A DNA stretch of 64,000 nucleotides, taken from Closterium sp. NIES-65 (lineage: Eukaryota > Streptophyta > Zygnematophyceae > Desmidiales > Closteriaceae). The notes under the pieces were generated by a model. The model was not told where the DNA came from. It saw only the letters and a list, made by a program, of their open reading frames with translations, and did not search any database. Shown here one piece after another: positions 35,090 through 45,676 of this stretch. Each line of letters begins with the position of its first letter. The stretch's first letter is position 1. Both the position numbers and the translations under genes were made by a program. The DNA lies in assembly GCA_948144175.1 (NCBI GenBank), contig CANXME010000784.1, positions 253,001-317,000 on the forward strand. Reading direction: 5' to 3'.

Positions 35090-36030
35090 AGGGAGGCTCG
35101 GGCGGCTCAGCAGCCGGCGGTACGGCGGCTCGGCAGCAACTGCTGCTCGGCGACTCGGCGGCTCTGGCGGCTCGGGCGACTCGGCGGTACGGCGGCTCGG
35201 TAGCCCGGCGACTCGGCGGCTCGGGCGGCTCAGGTGGCGCGGCGGCTCGGGCGGCTCGGGTGGCTCGGGCGGCTCGGCAGTTGCTCGGCGGCGCCGGCGG
35301 CTCGGTGGTGACGGTGGGGCCGCGTGGGGACAGCGGCGGGGCCGGTAGGGTAGCGCCGGGGCCGTAGGGTAGGCGCCAGGGCCGCAGGGTAGGCGCCGGG
35401 GCCGCAGGATAGGTGACGGGGCCAGCAGAGGCGGCGCCAGGGCCGGGAAGGGCGGCGCCGGGGCCGCAGGGTAGGCGACGGGGCCGCAGGGTAGGCGACG
35501 GGGCCGCAGGGTAGGCGATGGGGCCAGCAGAGGCGGCGCCGGGGCCGGGAAGGGCGGCGACGGGGTCGTAGGGTAGGCTTCGGTGCCGCAGGGTAGACGA
35601 CGGGGCCAGCAGAGGCGGCGCCGGGGCCGGGAAGGGCGGCGCCGGGGCCGCAAGGTAGGCGGCGGGGCCGGAGGGTGGGCGACGGAGCCGCAGGGTAGGC
35701 GACGGGGCCGCAGGGTAGGCGCCGGGGCCGCAGGGTAGGCGGCGGGGCCGCAGGGTAGGCGTCGGGGCCGCAGGGTAGGCGACGGGGCCAGCAGAGGCGG
35801 CGTCGAGGCCGGGAAGGGCGGCGCCGGGGCCGGGAAGGGCGGCGTCGGGGCCGCAGGAGTAGGCGACGGGGCCGCTAGGGCGGCTAGGAGGGGGGGGGGT
35901 CGCGAGGGCGGCTCGAACGGGTCGCGAGGGCGGCTCGACGCGACGGAGCCGTGAGGGCGGCGGATCGGGGCCGCGAGGGCGGCGCGACGTGACGGGGCCG
36001 CGAGGGCGACGCGACGGGGTCGAAAGAGGG
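35090..36030 (-). repeat. C5 two-part GC-rich tandem-repeat leader
   Basis: Next to gag (35090-35330) are GGCGGCTCGG-type units. Beyond (35330-36030) are about 18-bp units such as GGGGCCGCAGGGTAGGCGAC. The arrangement matches C4 and C8. It holds no recognisable gene. Confidence 0.84.
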
Positions 36031-36111
36031 GAGCGCGACTCGGGCAGAGTAGAGCGCGCTCCGGGCAGGAAAAAAAAGGTGGTGGGCCCTAGGAACAGTT
36101 CCCACAGGGGA

Positions 36112-36251
36112 ACCTGCTCGATACCATGAGAAAATGAACAAGAAAGAATTGACTAAGGGAAAGCTGGGTACAAGTACAAACCCTAGAAAGTCGTACCCCA
36201 TATGTGCTACCCCACTATAGCCTACAATAGCTATGTCATGTAAATCTGACA
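36112..36251 (-). repeat. C5 primer binding site and 5' LTR
   Basis: The LTR is 36127-36251. On the minus strand TGGTATCGAGCAGG (about 36113-36126) is the primer site, identical to that of C8. AATTT follows at 36252-36256. Confidence 0.9.
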
Positions 36252-36256
36252 AATTT

Positions 36257-36725
36257 CTCTGACAGGTAATCTAACTGCTCCCTCAGTTCGTCGAGCTCGG
36301 GCTGTGTCAATCTGAGCTATCGCTGTACGGTTGGTTGTGCCCTCAGTTCTAACATTATTCAATGATCGTGTGCCCGCTGAGGTGGCAGTCCCTCCGGTAA
36401 GTCATCGGGAATAATCTCCGGGTACATTTTCAATAGTTCTTGCAGTTCGGGTGGTACCGCTGCCTATAGTTTCTGAAAATCGTTCGGCTGCTCTACTTCT
36501 CCTACTATTGTGATGTCCACTGCGTACATGTCAGCTCCAGCGGCGACATTCCGTCTCATTGTGATGGCGTTGACGTGGACCGTTGAAGACTCAGGTGACT
36601 TCCAGTGTGGTAGTTCAGCCCAGTTACCGCTACTTCGCATAGTGCAGCTACCCGTCGTCCAGTCAATTTGCGGTTATACCGTCGCAGCTTATCACGTCCT
36701 AGTAAAATATCGTGCCCATCCAATG
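36257..36725 (-). pseudogene. GyA protease C-terminus and linker to RT
   Basis: On the minus strand LDGHDILLGRDKLRRYN is the conserved (D/V)ILGMDWL-type block that ends gypsy proteases, followed by a spacer leading toward RT. Stops are present. CAATG at 36721-36725 is the N1 target duplication. Confidence 0.78.
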
Positions 36726-36901
36726 TGTTGAGAGAGTGAGCATAGTGAGGAGCCATAGCTAGGGTTTAGCTAGCTCGGCAAGAGAGAAATGAAGAAAGGA
36801 GCGGTTTCACTAGCAGTAGTTGGGATACATATAGCAAACCCTAACAGGGTTGTACTCGCTATAGAGCACCCCACTACAAGCTAGATAATAACATTCTGAC
36901 A
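36726..36901 (-). repeat. N1 3' LTR
   Basis: The repeat runs TGTTGAGAG...TTCTGACA and matches 38060-38234. The inner half (GTACTCGCTATAGAGCACCC) is shared with N2 and N3. Confidence 0.93.
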
Positions 36902-37324
36902 CACCCCCATAGCCAAAGTGGGGTGTAATCAGCAGAGCACACAGTCATAGAGCAGGTTCACAATGGCAAGCAAAGCTAGAGGCTATCACAGAGGGCAAGT
37001 GAGGAGGAGGAGAGTACTGTGGACGGAGAGAAGATGGGAGGCAACGACTGAAGCTGCAAAGGCACGGGCACAGGAGCGGCTGACTCAGTGGCTACCAAAG
37101 CAAGGGCGACGGACTACTGGAGTGACTGGCTCCGCGGCTATAGACGAGCGGCAGGAGCAACGGACCCACTGGTGATTGGTGCAACAGGCTCACTGGCTAC
37201 CGAAGCAAGGGCGACGGACTACAGGCGCTGCAGGCGACACGACAGCTACCTCCACACAACCTCCTCCAACTGACCCACACCCTTTACACACACCCCCTGC
37301 TGAACCCCTAACTCCACTCCCACG

Positions 37325-38077
37325 TCACCCCCCTAGCACCACTCTTTCGGCTCCCACACACCCACCCCCCTGAGCGGCAGCTGCAGCAGCGGGAGACGGA
37401 GGAGGAGGAGGAGCAGGGGACGACGCACACAACCGGCACCCCCACAACCGTCCACCCCACACTCCCCACCCCCAAACCCTAAAGCGGGTGGCACAAGGTA
37501 GGAGCGCGGAAGACGGCGAAGAGGGCGGCGCGCGGCCCCCAGGGCGCCACCACGGGGCAGCGAGGGGCCGCGCGCGGCTCCCCAGGGCGCCGCAAAGTGA
37601 AGGGCGGGGGTCCGCGCGTGCTCCCCAGGGCGCCACCGCGAGGCAGCGAGGGGCCGCGCGCGGCTCCAGGGGTGGCTCCCGGCCCCCAGGGCGCCACCAT
37701 GGGGCAGCGAGGGGCCGCACGTGGCTCCCCAGGGCGCCGCGACGTGAAGGGTGGGGGCCGCGCTTGCTCCCCAGGGCGCCGCAACGAGCAGGGCGGGGGC
37801 CGCGCGTGCTCCCCAGGGCGCCGCGACGAGCAGGGCGGGGGCCGCACGCGGGTCCCCAAGGTAGGAAACCGCCGCGCGCCTCGGGGCGCACGGCGGGCAG
37901 AAAACCGCCGCGCGCCCCGAGCGCACGGCGGTCAGAAAACCCGAAAAAAAAAATCAGCAGGAAGAAGGAGTCGCACGCCACGGGGCGTGCAACAGACAGA
38001 GTAGCAGCGGAAGTAGTTAGGTGGGCCCACAGGCCAGAAGCGTAGATGCTCTGATAGCATGTTGAGAGAGTGAGCAT
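37325..38077 (-). other. Open reading frame in N1, function unknown
   Basis: A 250-codon sense-strand frame starts just inside the 5' LTR and ends near the 3' third of N1. It contains GGFLPAVRPEARGGFLP and a PPPPPSPAAAAAAQGGGCVG tail. N2 has an open frame (40014-38992) with matching segments in the same order and frame. The interior is GC-rich and stop-poor, so the frame may be a by-product. No family is recognised. Confidence 0.3.
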
Positions 38078-38234
38078 AGTGAGGAGCCATAGCTAGGGCT
38101 TAGCTAGCTAGGCAAGAGAGAAATGAAGAAAGGAGCGGTTTCACTAGCAGCAGTTGGGATACATATAGCAAACCCTAACAGGGTTGTACTCGCTATACAG
38201 CACCCCACTACAGGCTAGATAATAACATTCTAAC
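38060..38234 (-). repeat. N1 5' LTR
   Basis: This is the second LTR copy, ending TTCTAACA, followed by the duplicated CAATG. Confidence 0.93.
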
Positions 38235-38239
38235 ACAAT

Positions 38240-38382
38240 GTTGTCGCGAGCATTTCCTGTGTAAACCCGAAGTTCCCCCCGCAGCGGACTTTTACTCTCT
38301 CTCCACCTTCTCCCGTATGGCCAGCGGTGTGCCGTCAACTAAGCATGCATCTATCCCTGGTCAACACCGACAAAGTGTTAGT
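38240..38382 (-). pseudogene. GyA protease, central part
   Basis: These 143 bp lie between N1 and N2. On the minus strand they contain a KVRCGGNFGFTQEM-like stretch that joins the protease start beyond N2 to the end before N1, completing a gypsy retropepsin. One stop is present. TTAGT at 38378-38382 is the N2 target duplication. Confidence 0.72.
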
Positions 38383-38508
38383 TGACAAAATTAGAAGAAA
38401 GAAAGAGGAGGGTTGACTAGCAAGAATGGGGATACAAATAGCAAACTCTAACAGGGTTGTACTCGCTATAGAGCACCCCACTACATGCTAGATAAGAACA
38501 TTCTGACA
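38383..38508 (-). repeat. N2 3' LTR
   Basis: This 126-bp repeat runs TGACAAAATT...TTCTGACA and matches 39916-40041 with about one difference. Confidence 0.94.
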
Positions 38509-39205
38509 CACCCCCATAGCCAAAGTGGGGTGAAATCAGCAGAGCAAGCAAAGCAGTACAAGCTCAGGGTGGATCACAATGTCACCACACATTCTGAGCA
38601 CAAGTTCAAGAAGCAATAGTTTAAAGTTAAGAATTATGAGCAAAGCTAGAGGCTATCGCAGAGGGCAAGTGAGAAGGAGGAGGCGAGAGTGAGAGGAAAG
38701 GAGATAGGAGGCGACGGATGAAGCTGCAGACACACGGGCAACAGGAGGCAGACTGGCACAGCGGCTACCGGACGAAGCCCCCGGACTACAGGGGTAACTG
38801 GCCCCGCGGCTAAAGTAGCGGCAGACGAGCAACGGACCCACGGGCGGCTGGCACAGCTGGCTACGACTGAGCTACCGGACGAAGCCCCCGGACTACAGGT
38901 GCTGCTAGCGACACAGCGGCATCCTTCATTCAGCTCCCCAAACAGTCTCACCCCCCCTTGCACACACCCCCTACTGCACCCCTAGGGTCACTCACACCCC
39001 ACCCCCTAGCACGACTCCAGCGACTCCCACACACCCACCCCCCTCAGCGGCAGCTGCAGCAGTGGGAGACAGAGGAGGAGGAGGAGCAAGGGAGACCACA
39101 CACCCGCCACCCCCATACTCGCCACCCCCTACTCGCCACTCCCCAAACCCTAACTCAGGCAGGGCGGGATGGCGGGTAGGGAGGTTACGGGGGAGGGGGA
39201 GGGGA

Positions 39206-39232
39206 GGGGGGGGGGGGGGGGGGGGGGGGGGG
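39206..39232. repeat. 27-nt G homopolymer in N2
   Basis: An uninterrupted G run on the plus strand. The length may be unreliable because of sequencing limits. Confidence 0.8.
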
Positions 39233-39369
39233 AACCGACGCGCGGCCGCCCAGGGCTCCAAGACAGGCAGCAGAAGGGGGGGGGCGGCGCTCGCCCCCCT
39301 CCCCCAGGGTTTGTCCTCCCGTCGCCTGTCGAGCGGCCCCCGAGGGAGCCGCGACGGGCGACGGGAAAA

Positions 39370-39394
39370 GGGGGGGGGGGGGGGGGGGGGGGGG
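39370..39394. repeat. 25-nt G homopolymer in N2
   Basis: A second uninterrupted G run about 140 bp from the first. Confidence 0.8.
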
Positions 39395-39915
39395 CTGCAG
39401 GCGGGGCCGGGGCCGGGACTGGCGGCGCACGGGCGGTGTGGGGCCGGGACAGCGGCGCACGGGCGGCGACGGGCCGGGGCTGGCGGCGCACGGGCGGCGA
39501 CGGGCCAGAGCAGCTGCGCGGGGCCGGGACGGGCGGCGCACGGGCGGCGACGGGTCGGGCCAGCGGCGCACGGGCGTCGACGAGCCGGGGCAGCAGCGCA
39601 CGCGCGTCGACGTGCCGGCGCGCGGGTCCCCGTCGCCCGTCGCAGCGCCTCCCGAGGGCGACGCGCCGAGCGTCGAGGCAAAAGCCCGCCGCGCGCCTCG
39701 GGGCGCACAGCGGGCAGAGAACCGCCGCGCGCCTCGGGGCGCACGGCAGGCAGAAAACCGCCGCGCGCCTCGGGGCGCACGGCGGGAAGAAAAACAGCCG
39801 CACGCCACGGGGCGTGCGGCACAGAGAGTAGCAGTAGAAGTTGCAGCGGAAGCAACGAGGTGGTGGTAATCCACCCACAGGATCGATCCAAGGGGATCGA
39901 CCTGCTCTGATAGCA

Positions 39916-40041
39916 TGACAAAATTAGAAGAAAGAAAGAGGAGGGTTGACTAGCAAGAATGGGGATACAAATAGCAAACCCTAACAGGGTTGTACTCGCT
40001 ATAGAGCACCCCACTACATGCTAGATAAGAACATTCTGACA
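39916..40041 (-). repeat. N2 5' LTR
   Basis: This is the second LTR copy, followed by TTAGT. Confidence 0.94.
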
Positions 40042-40046
40042 TTAGT

Positions 40047-40263
40047 CGCAGTATCCGTGCGATCGCGGTACTAACTAAACTGTGACTTGCTCCTCCGTCT
40101 ATAAAAATCTTCACTACTGCTCCCTGTATTTTCCCGTGGATCAGTACTGGGTAATCTCTCGTTGTACCCTCCTTATTCATCCGAGCCCGATCGATAGCGT
40201 GAATCGGTACTGTGACTCGGTGAGGGTCGGTGCGGTTGGGCGATGTCGAGGAGAAAAGGCCCC
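40047..40263 (-). pseudogene. GyA protease, N-terminal part with active site
   Basis: On the minus strand an ATG at 40180 begins MNKEGTTRDYPVLIHGKI, and the frame continues to FIDGGASHSLVSTAIARIL. This is the retropepsin active-site block, with D-G-G-A in place of the usual D-S-G-A (catalytic Asp codon at 40097-40099). Downstream sequence is displaced by N2. The right end is the GyB insertion, with GCCCC at 40259-40263. Confidence 0.85.
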
Positions 40264-40598
40264 TGTGAGAGTACGATGGCTTATGCTGGCATTGCTAGCT
40301 TGCCTGGACTTTATTATGCTATTACTAGCTTAGCTTTATTTTGCTTTGCTTGCTTTTTTTCCTAGGTTCGTTGCTTTTACTATAATTATTGTAGTTATAG
40401 GCACCGAACTAGGTTGAGTGCACCGAATTCTATGCTTTTCAGTTGCCACCAAATTGCCTTCTACCGAATTCGGGAAGGACCCGTTCGGGACGCTTCGCGA
40501 CCCGGGTTACTGCCTTTGTGTCGAGCCTATATACAGCCTCGCCTTGTACCCAGGTGAATCATTCAATAGATTTATCTTTCCTGAACCAGATCCTCACA
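40264..40598 (+). repeat. GyB 5' LTR
   Basis: This 335-bp repeat has TGTGAGAG...CTCACA inverted ends and a TATATA at 40529-40534 that could be the promoter TATA box. The distal part matches 51264-51516. Confidence 0.9.
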
Positions 40599-41026
40599 CT
40601 TGGTAATCAGAGCGGGTTTACACGCGAAGTCTTTAACCGCTTTGTTCTGGCCTTTAAAAAACCGCGGGGGCGACGACGAAAGCGCCTATGCGGGTATGTA
40701 AAACCCATTCCGCGCAATTTTTCGAAGTCCCCCTCGATTCGGTTTTCGAATTTCTCAGATTTTTTTGCGAAAAGGTTGGAATTTGGACCGTTCGATCGAC
40801 TCGAATCTCAACGGCCCATAGAATTTCGCCCCAAAGGTTGGAATTTGGAGCGTCGGATCGAGTTTCTCCTCAACGGCCGAGATCGAAAGCGAATTTCGAC
40901 TAAGAGAGGTTTACGCGACCTACAAAACTTGCGCTCGTTGATTCTACAATCGACTTGACTCGCAGTAAGTCGACCAGCACTTAGAATTCAATTATTTTCG
41001 TCGCGCATCTTCCTATAAATCGCCAA
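40599..41026 (+). promoter_or_regulatory. GyB primer binding site and leader
   Basis: TGGTAATCAGAGCGG at 40601-40615 resembles the initiator Met tRNA site with one extra A. The remaining leader up to the gag ATG at 41027 holds two similar GGTTGGAATTTGGA segments (about 40776 and 40834) and no recognised gene. Confidence 0.75.
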
Positions 41027-42116
41027 ATGGAGGGAAACAGAGATATTTCAGTACATAAAATCGCGGAGTTACGTGCCGAGCATAAGCGGATACGTGTAGC
41101 GCTCCCACGACTCGAAAAGTTCCTTGTGAACCGATCGGTAGCCGTTGCAGCAGCAGCAGCGATGGCGACGACACCGACAAAATTATCTGCGACAACAGCA
41201 GCAGCCACAGTTAGTCTCGAAGCAGTGAAGCCGAGGCAACCAGAGGCGTTCGATCCAAGCGCGAAAGGGAGCGACGTCTGTCGATTTGTAGCTGTACTAG
41301 AAAATCTCTTCGAAGCTGTTGGATGCATGACCCTCAACCAAGACGCAATGCGCATACGGCTCGCAAATACACTGTTACGAGGCCCAGCTCTAGAGTGGAT
41401 CAACAACAGTATAGTCCAAGGCGAAGGGATGTGGGCGCAGTTTTGCACAGCACTGATTGAACAGTTTGACGCATTGAACAGTAGGTACTACGGAACACGA
41501 CGCAACAAGCCAAATAGTGGCATGGGGCGATTGGCACCACCCACGACTGCCGACCCGATGGAGAACGACAAGGGCGATGTGGAGCAGCGGCTAGCAAAAA
41601 ATGAGACTTGCGAATTTTGCCGCGCTACAGGACATCGTTTCTTGGCATGTTGGAAAATGGAGAAAGCACGTGCGGAGCTGGGGGACAAGAACACTGCGGC
41701 ACCCCAGAAGAAGAAAACGGACAACGTGGCAAGTTCGGAGAGGGCGAAAAAAGGATAATATCTTCGCGCGAGTCTAAAACGTTATGACCAGCCGGCACCA
41801 GGGGAAATCGCCAAGACTAAAAGAGGATCCGCGAAACAAGACCCTGCACTGACCGGGAAACTCCAGCCGTACACTTCGACAAGTAAGAGTACTAATTCTC
41901 GTAGGTTTCAAGCCTTTGTTAAGGGAGAGTCAGAAATTAAACCGTTACCGAGTAATATGGGGACCCTACTCCAGAGCGCTAATACGGGTCGAGCGTTCCG
42001 AGGAGTTAGTATTCTCTCCCAGCAGCACTGTTTGAAGGCTCCATGTTCCCCACAGATGAAGCCTACACAGCTACAAAGGTTTAGTGGAAGGTTCCAGGCT
42101 CAGCAGAAGCTGTACC

Positions 42117-42242
42117 TGTCAGAATGAAGTGGGGTACTCTATAGCGAGTACAACTCAATTAAGGTTTCCTAAAAGTATCTCAACTGCTGCTAGTGCAAAC
42201 CCTCCTTTCTTCATTCCTTGTTTCTGACTGCTAGTTCTGACA
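42117..42242 (+). repeat. N3 5' LTR
   Basis: This 126-bp repeat runs TGTCAGAATG...TTCTGACA. It lacks about 18 bp present near the start of the 3' copy. Confidence 0.92.
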
Positions 42243-43420
42243 TGCTATCAGAGCAGGTCGACCCCCCGGGTCGATCCTGTGGGTGGGCCCCACCCGATGC
42301 TTCCGCTGCTCTACTGCTGTCGCGCGCCCCGGGCGCGCGACCCTTTCTTCCTGCCGCGCGCTCGGAGCGCGCGGCATTTTTCATCTCGCCTTGTGCTCGG
42401 GCGTGCGACGGTTTTCTGCCCGCCGTGCGCCCCGAGGCGCGCGGCGGTTTCCTGCTTCGCGTGGCGGTTTTCTGCCCATCGTGGCGCCCCTAGGGAACTG
42501 CACACTGACCCCCGTCGCCCGTTGCGGCGCCCTGGAGGCCCACGCGTCGCCCTCCTACCGTCGCCTCGTCCCGGCACCTTGGGGGCCCGCGCGTCGCCCC
42601 CTTTCGTCGCCTCATCGCGGCGCCTTGGGGGCCCGCGCGCCGCCCGCTTCCGTCGCCTCGTCGCGGCGCCTTGGGGGCCCACGCGCGGCCCCTCTCGTCG
42701 CCCGTCGAGCCGCCCTCGGGGACCCGTGTGCGGCCCCCCTCCCGTCACCCACCGTGGCGCCCTCCGGGGGCCCGCGCCCTGCTCCTTCGTGGCGCCCAGG
42801 AGACCCCCCCGCCGCCTCCTTTTCCCTCAGTGAACCGCCCCTGCTGCTTCCCGCGCTCCTGTCTGCGTTAGGATTTGGGGTGGCGGGCATGGGGGTGACC
42901 GGTGTGGGTAACCTGCTGATCCTCCTCCTCCTCCGTCTCCCACTGCTGCAGCTGCCGCTGAGAGGGGTGGGTGTGTGGGAGCCGAGGGTTTCTGGTTTAA
43001 GGGGGGTGCCGTGGGAGTGGAGCTAGGGTTCCAACAGGGGGTGTGTGAGAGGGGTGTGAGACGGTCGGGGGAGGTTGCGTGGAGGCTGCCGTCGCGTCGC
43101 CTGCAGCGCTAATAGTCCGGAGTCGTCGTGCTCTCGGTAGCCCAGAGAGCCTGCTGTGCCTGTCGCCCGTGGGTCCGTTGCACTTGCCGCCGAGCCAGTT
43201 ACTCCAGTAGTCCGGGGCGCTGTCCCGATAGCCACTGTGTGCGCGCTCCTGTTGCCCGTGTGTCTGCAGCTTCAGCCGTCATCTCCCATCTTCTCTCCCC
43301 TCACAATTCCTCCTCCTCCTCACTTGCCCTCTGTGATCGCCTCTAGCTTTGCTTATAATTGTGAACTATTGCTATGCCTGCTCATTGTGCTGATTACACC
43401 CCTCTTTGGCTATGGGGGCG

Positions 43421-43564
43421 TGTCAGAATGGTATAATTGTCTAGCCTGCAGTGGGGTGCTCTATAACGAGTACAAACCAATTAAGGTTTCATATATGTAT
43501 CTCAACTGCTGCTAGAGCAAACCCTCCTTTCTTCATTCCTTGTTTTTGACTGCTAGTTCCGACA
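43421..43564 (+). repeat. N3 3' LTR
   Basis: This 144-bp repeat runs TGTCAGAATG...TTCCGACA and is followed by GTACC. Confidence 0.92.
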
Positions 43565-45676
43565 GTACCAGCCTCGGATAAATCCTTCTAACCCTACTCA
43601 GGTGATACCTGATATTGAGACAGCAGCTTCGAGCGCAAGACCAAGGGATGATACATTTGATCTACCCTATGATCCTATAAGCAACACCATCTACAGCTAC
43701 CCGAAGCGGCAACAACCACTAGTACTCGAAGTGATCTGCAACGGGCGACGGCTCCAGGCCCTGGTGGTCAGTGGTGCGTCCCACTCGGTGTGTGACCGCG
43801 GAACGTTGGAGAAAATTGGAGAGTCATCGGAGGAGACCCAGTTTACAACGATGGTGGACGGTACGAAGCTTCCCATCCACGGCAAGTCAATACTGCAGCT
43901 GCAGATAGGAGTGTTGAGGTAGAAGCCGACGTTGCCGATCACGAACATCAAAGGATTGGATTTCATCTTGGGGCGTGATTTTCTGAAGTGGTTCAACCCC
44001 GAGATTGCTTGGGTCAACCGGAAGGCGTGCATCTACAACAACGGGAAACGAGTGGAGCTGCGAAGCTAGACGGATATAGGGAGGGTTCCTGAAACGACAC
44101 TGGCACGGTTCGAATGGACGGTGAACGAGAGTAACACGTGCTACTTAGCACTGGTTATGGCAGCAACAGAGGAGGAGAAGCCAAATACCGAGCTACCTGC
44201 TGCAGTTAAGGAGGTCTTGGAGCAGTACAAAGACATCATGCCAGATGACCTACCTGCAGGAGTACCTCCAGCACGCACACACGAGCACGAGATCGTGGAG
44301 GAACCAGGTGCGAAACCCGTCTTACGTGCACCATACCGACTGAGTCCGGCCGAAATGACAGACATGAAGATGCAGATAGAGTATCTACTGGACAGAAAAT
44401 TGATCCGTCCATCCTCCTCTCCCTACGGTGCACCCGATCTCTTCACTCCAAAACCAGACGGTAGCTTACGGATGTGCATCGACTAACGTGCACTGAACAA
44501 ACAGACAGCACTGACTACAGCGCCAATACTCATCCTACCAGATTCAGACAGAGACTACGTTATGGAAGCAGACGCTAGTGACCAGGCAGTCGGAGCAGTA
44601 CTGATACAGTATCACGGAGGCGGTTTACAGCCCATCGCCTACCTCACTAAGAAGCTACACGGAGCAGAACTGAATTACCCAATCCATGACAAGGAAGCCT
44701 TAGCGATAGTCATAGCCTTCAAGGCGTGGAGGTGTTACCTAGAGGGAGCCAAAACTACAGTCTATATGGACCACCGCAGTCTCAAATACCTGAAGTTGCA
44801 GCCGACGCTCTCACGACGACAGGTGCGGTGGGTGGACTTCCTGGAAACCCACTTCCACTACGACATCATCTACAAGTCCAGGCTACACAACAAGGCAGAC
44901 GCATTGAGCTGCCCCGGACATGTAGCAGGCATCTAGCTCGACGGGATGAACCCTCTGCTCAAGGGTCTATTCCAACATGGGTACTCCGTGGACGCAGAGA
45001 TCGCTACAGCACAGACTAAGAAGCTGTTACAGTGGGAGAAGGACTTAGCTGTAAGAAAGGGATCAAGAAAGATTTGGGTACCAAACTATGCCCCGCTCCG
45101 ACAGATTCTTCTGGAGGAGTTTCATAACGTACAGTACGCGGGACATTTTGGGAGCAACAAGACGAAGTAATACTACTGGCCCGGGATGGCAGCAGACGTG
45201 CAGAAGATCGTCGCCTCATGCGACACGTGCCAGCGGATGAAGAGTAGCAAGCAAAAAATAGCAGGGTTACTTCATCACGGGACTTCCTTCGACCTCACGA
45301 GGGCATAACGCTATACTCGTGGTGATCGACAAGTTCTCCAAAATGGGTCACTTCATCCCGACCAACGCCATGGCTACAGCTGAAGCAACTGCTCACCTCT
45401 TCTTTGATCGCATCATCACCATCCACGGCATCCCCGCTACACTCATCTCAAACAGAGACCCAAAATTCACCAGTAAGTTCTGGAGGGAGCTCATGGGGCT
45501 GTTGGGGACTAAGCTTGCGATATCTTCAGCATACCACCCCCAGACTGACTGACTGACAGAGCAACTCAATCAGGTGGTTGAACACTTACTGCGCACAGCT
45601 TGCGAAAACGACATCAGCCACTGGGATCTACAATAACCGACGCTTGAGTTCGCTTGCAACAACGCTTCGTATGCGG

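Larger units (their letters stand above)
28972..36251 (-). mobile_element. C5: Ty1/copia element inserted in GyA
   Basis: C5 is 7280 bp, has 125-bp LTRs (28972-29096 and 36127-36251) with about five differences, and the target duplication AATTT at 28967-28971 and 36252-36256. It has the complete copia order PBS, repeat leader, gag, protease, integrase, linker, RT, RNase H, with a small internal inversion in gag and several stops. C8 belongs to the same family by LTR and protein sequence. Confidence 0.94.
36726..38234 (-). mobile_element. N1: non-autonomous LTR retrotransposon in GyA protease
   Basis: N1 is 1509 bp with 176- and 175-bp LTRs differing at about six sites and the target duplication CAATG at 36721-36725 and 38235-38239. 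The primer site is TGCTATCAGAGCATC (minus, about 38045-38059), and the polypurine tract is CTATGGGGGTG next to 36901. It encodes no gag, protease, integrase or RT. The interior is GC-rich with one long sense frame (38077-37325) rich in Arg, Ala, Gly and Pro. It resembles TRIM/LARD elements in having LTRs and priming sites only. Confidence 0.92.
38383..40041 (-). mobile_element. N2: non-autonomous LTR retrotransposon in GyA protease
   Basis: N2 is 1659 bp with 126-bp LTRs that differ at about one site and the target duplication TTAGT at 38378-38382 and 40042-40046. The primer site (minus TGCTATCAGAGCAGG) is at about 39901-39915. The 3' region near 38509-38615 contains the same CTCAGGGTGGATCACAA.GTC segment as the C1, C5 and C7 3' UTRs. 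The interior is GC-rich, with two G homopolymers and repeats of a CGCCTCGGGGCGCACGGCGG unit (39690-39800). It has no retrotransposon domains. Confidence 0.92.
42117..43564 (+). mobile_element. N3: non-autonomous LTR retrotransposon in GyB
   Basis: N3 is 1448 bp, with LTRs 42117-42242 and 43421-43564 and target duplication GTACC at 42112-42116 and 43565-43569. The primer site TGCTATCAGAGCAGG is at 42243-42257 and the polypurine tract TATGGGGGCG at 43411-43420. The interior is GC-rich with the same CGCCCCGAGGCGCGCGGCGG-type unit and the same distal CTCCTCACTTGCCCTCTGTGA segment as N1 and N2. LTRs differ by about 18 bp of indel and several substitutions, so it is older than N2. It has no retrotransposon protein. 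Confidence 0.92.
41027..45676 (+). pseudogene. GyB gag-pol (gag, protease, RT remnant, RNase H, integrase)
   Basis: Gag starts at 41027 and has a CCHC knuckle CEFCRATGHRFLAC at 41609-41650. A TAA at 41756-41758 interrupts a frame that is otherwise open into N3 and resumes after it. Protease has VVSGASHSV, so the catalytic Asp is replaced by Val, and FILGRDFL. RT begins with IRPSSSPYGAPDLFTPK but jumps at about 44516 straight to the PILILPDSDRDYVMEADASD block of RNase H, so the YxDD palm is deleted. RNase H retains EADASD. Integrase keeps HHCC (FHNVQYAGHFG...CDTC), SNRDPKF and YHPQTD, with stops at about 45168, 45306, 45549 and 45634. The end is fused to C6. Confidence 0.9.

Noticed and set aside
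39062..39910. Long plus-strand open frame of 282 codons across N2
   Set aside because: It is antisense to N2, consists of GC-rich low-complexity repeat and has no start context or family motif. Stop-poor composition explains it.
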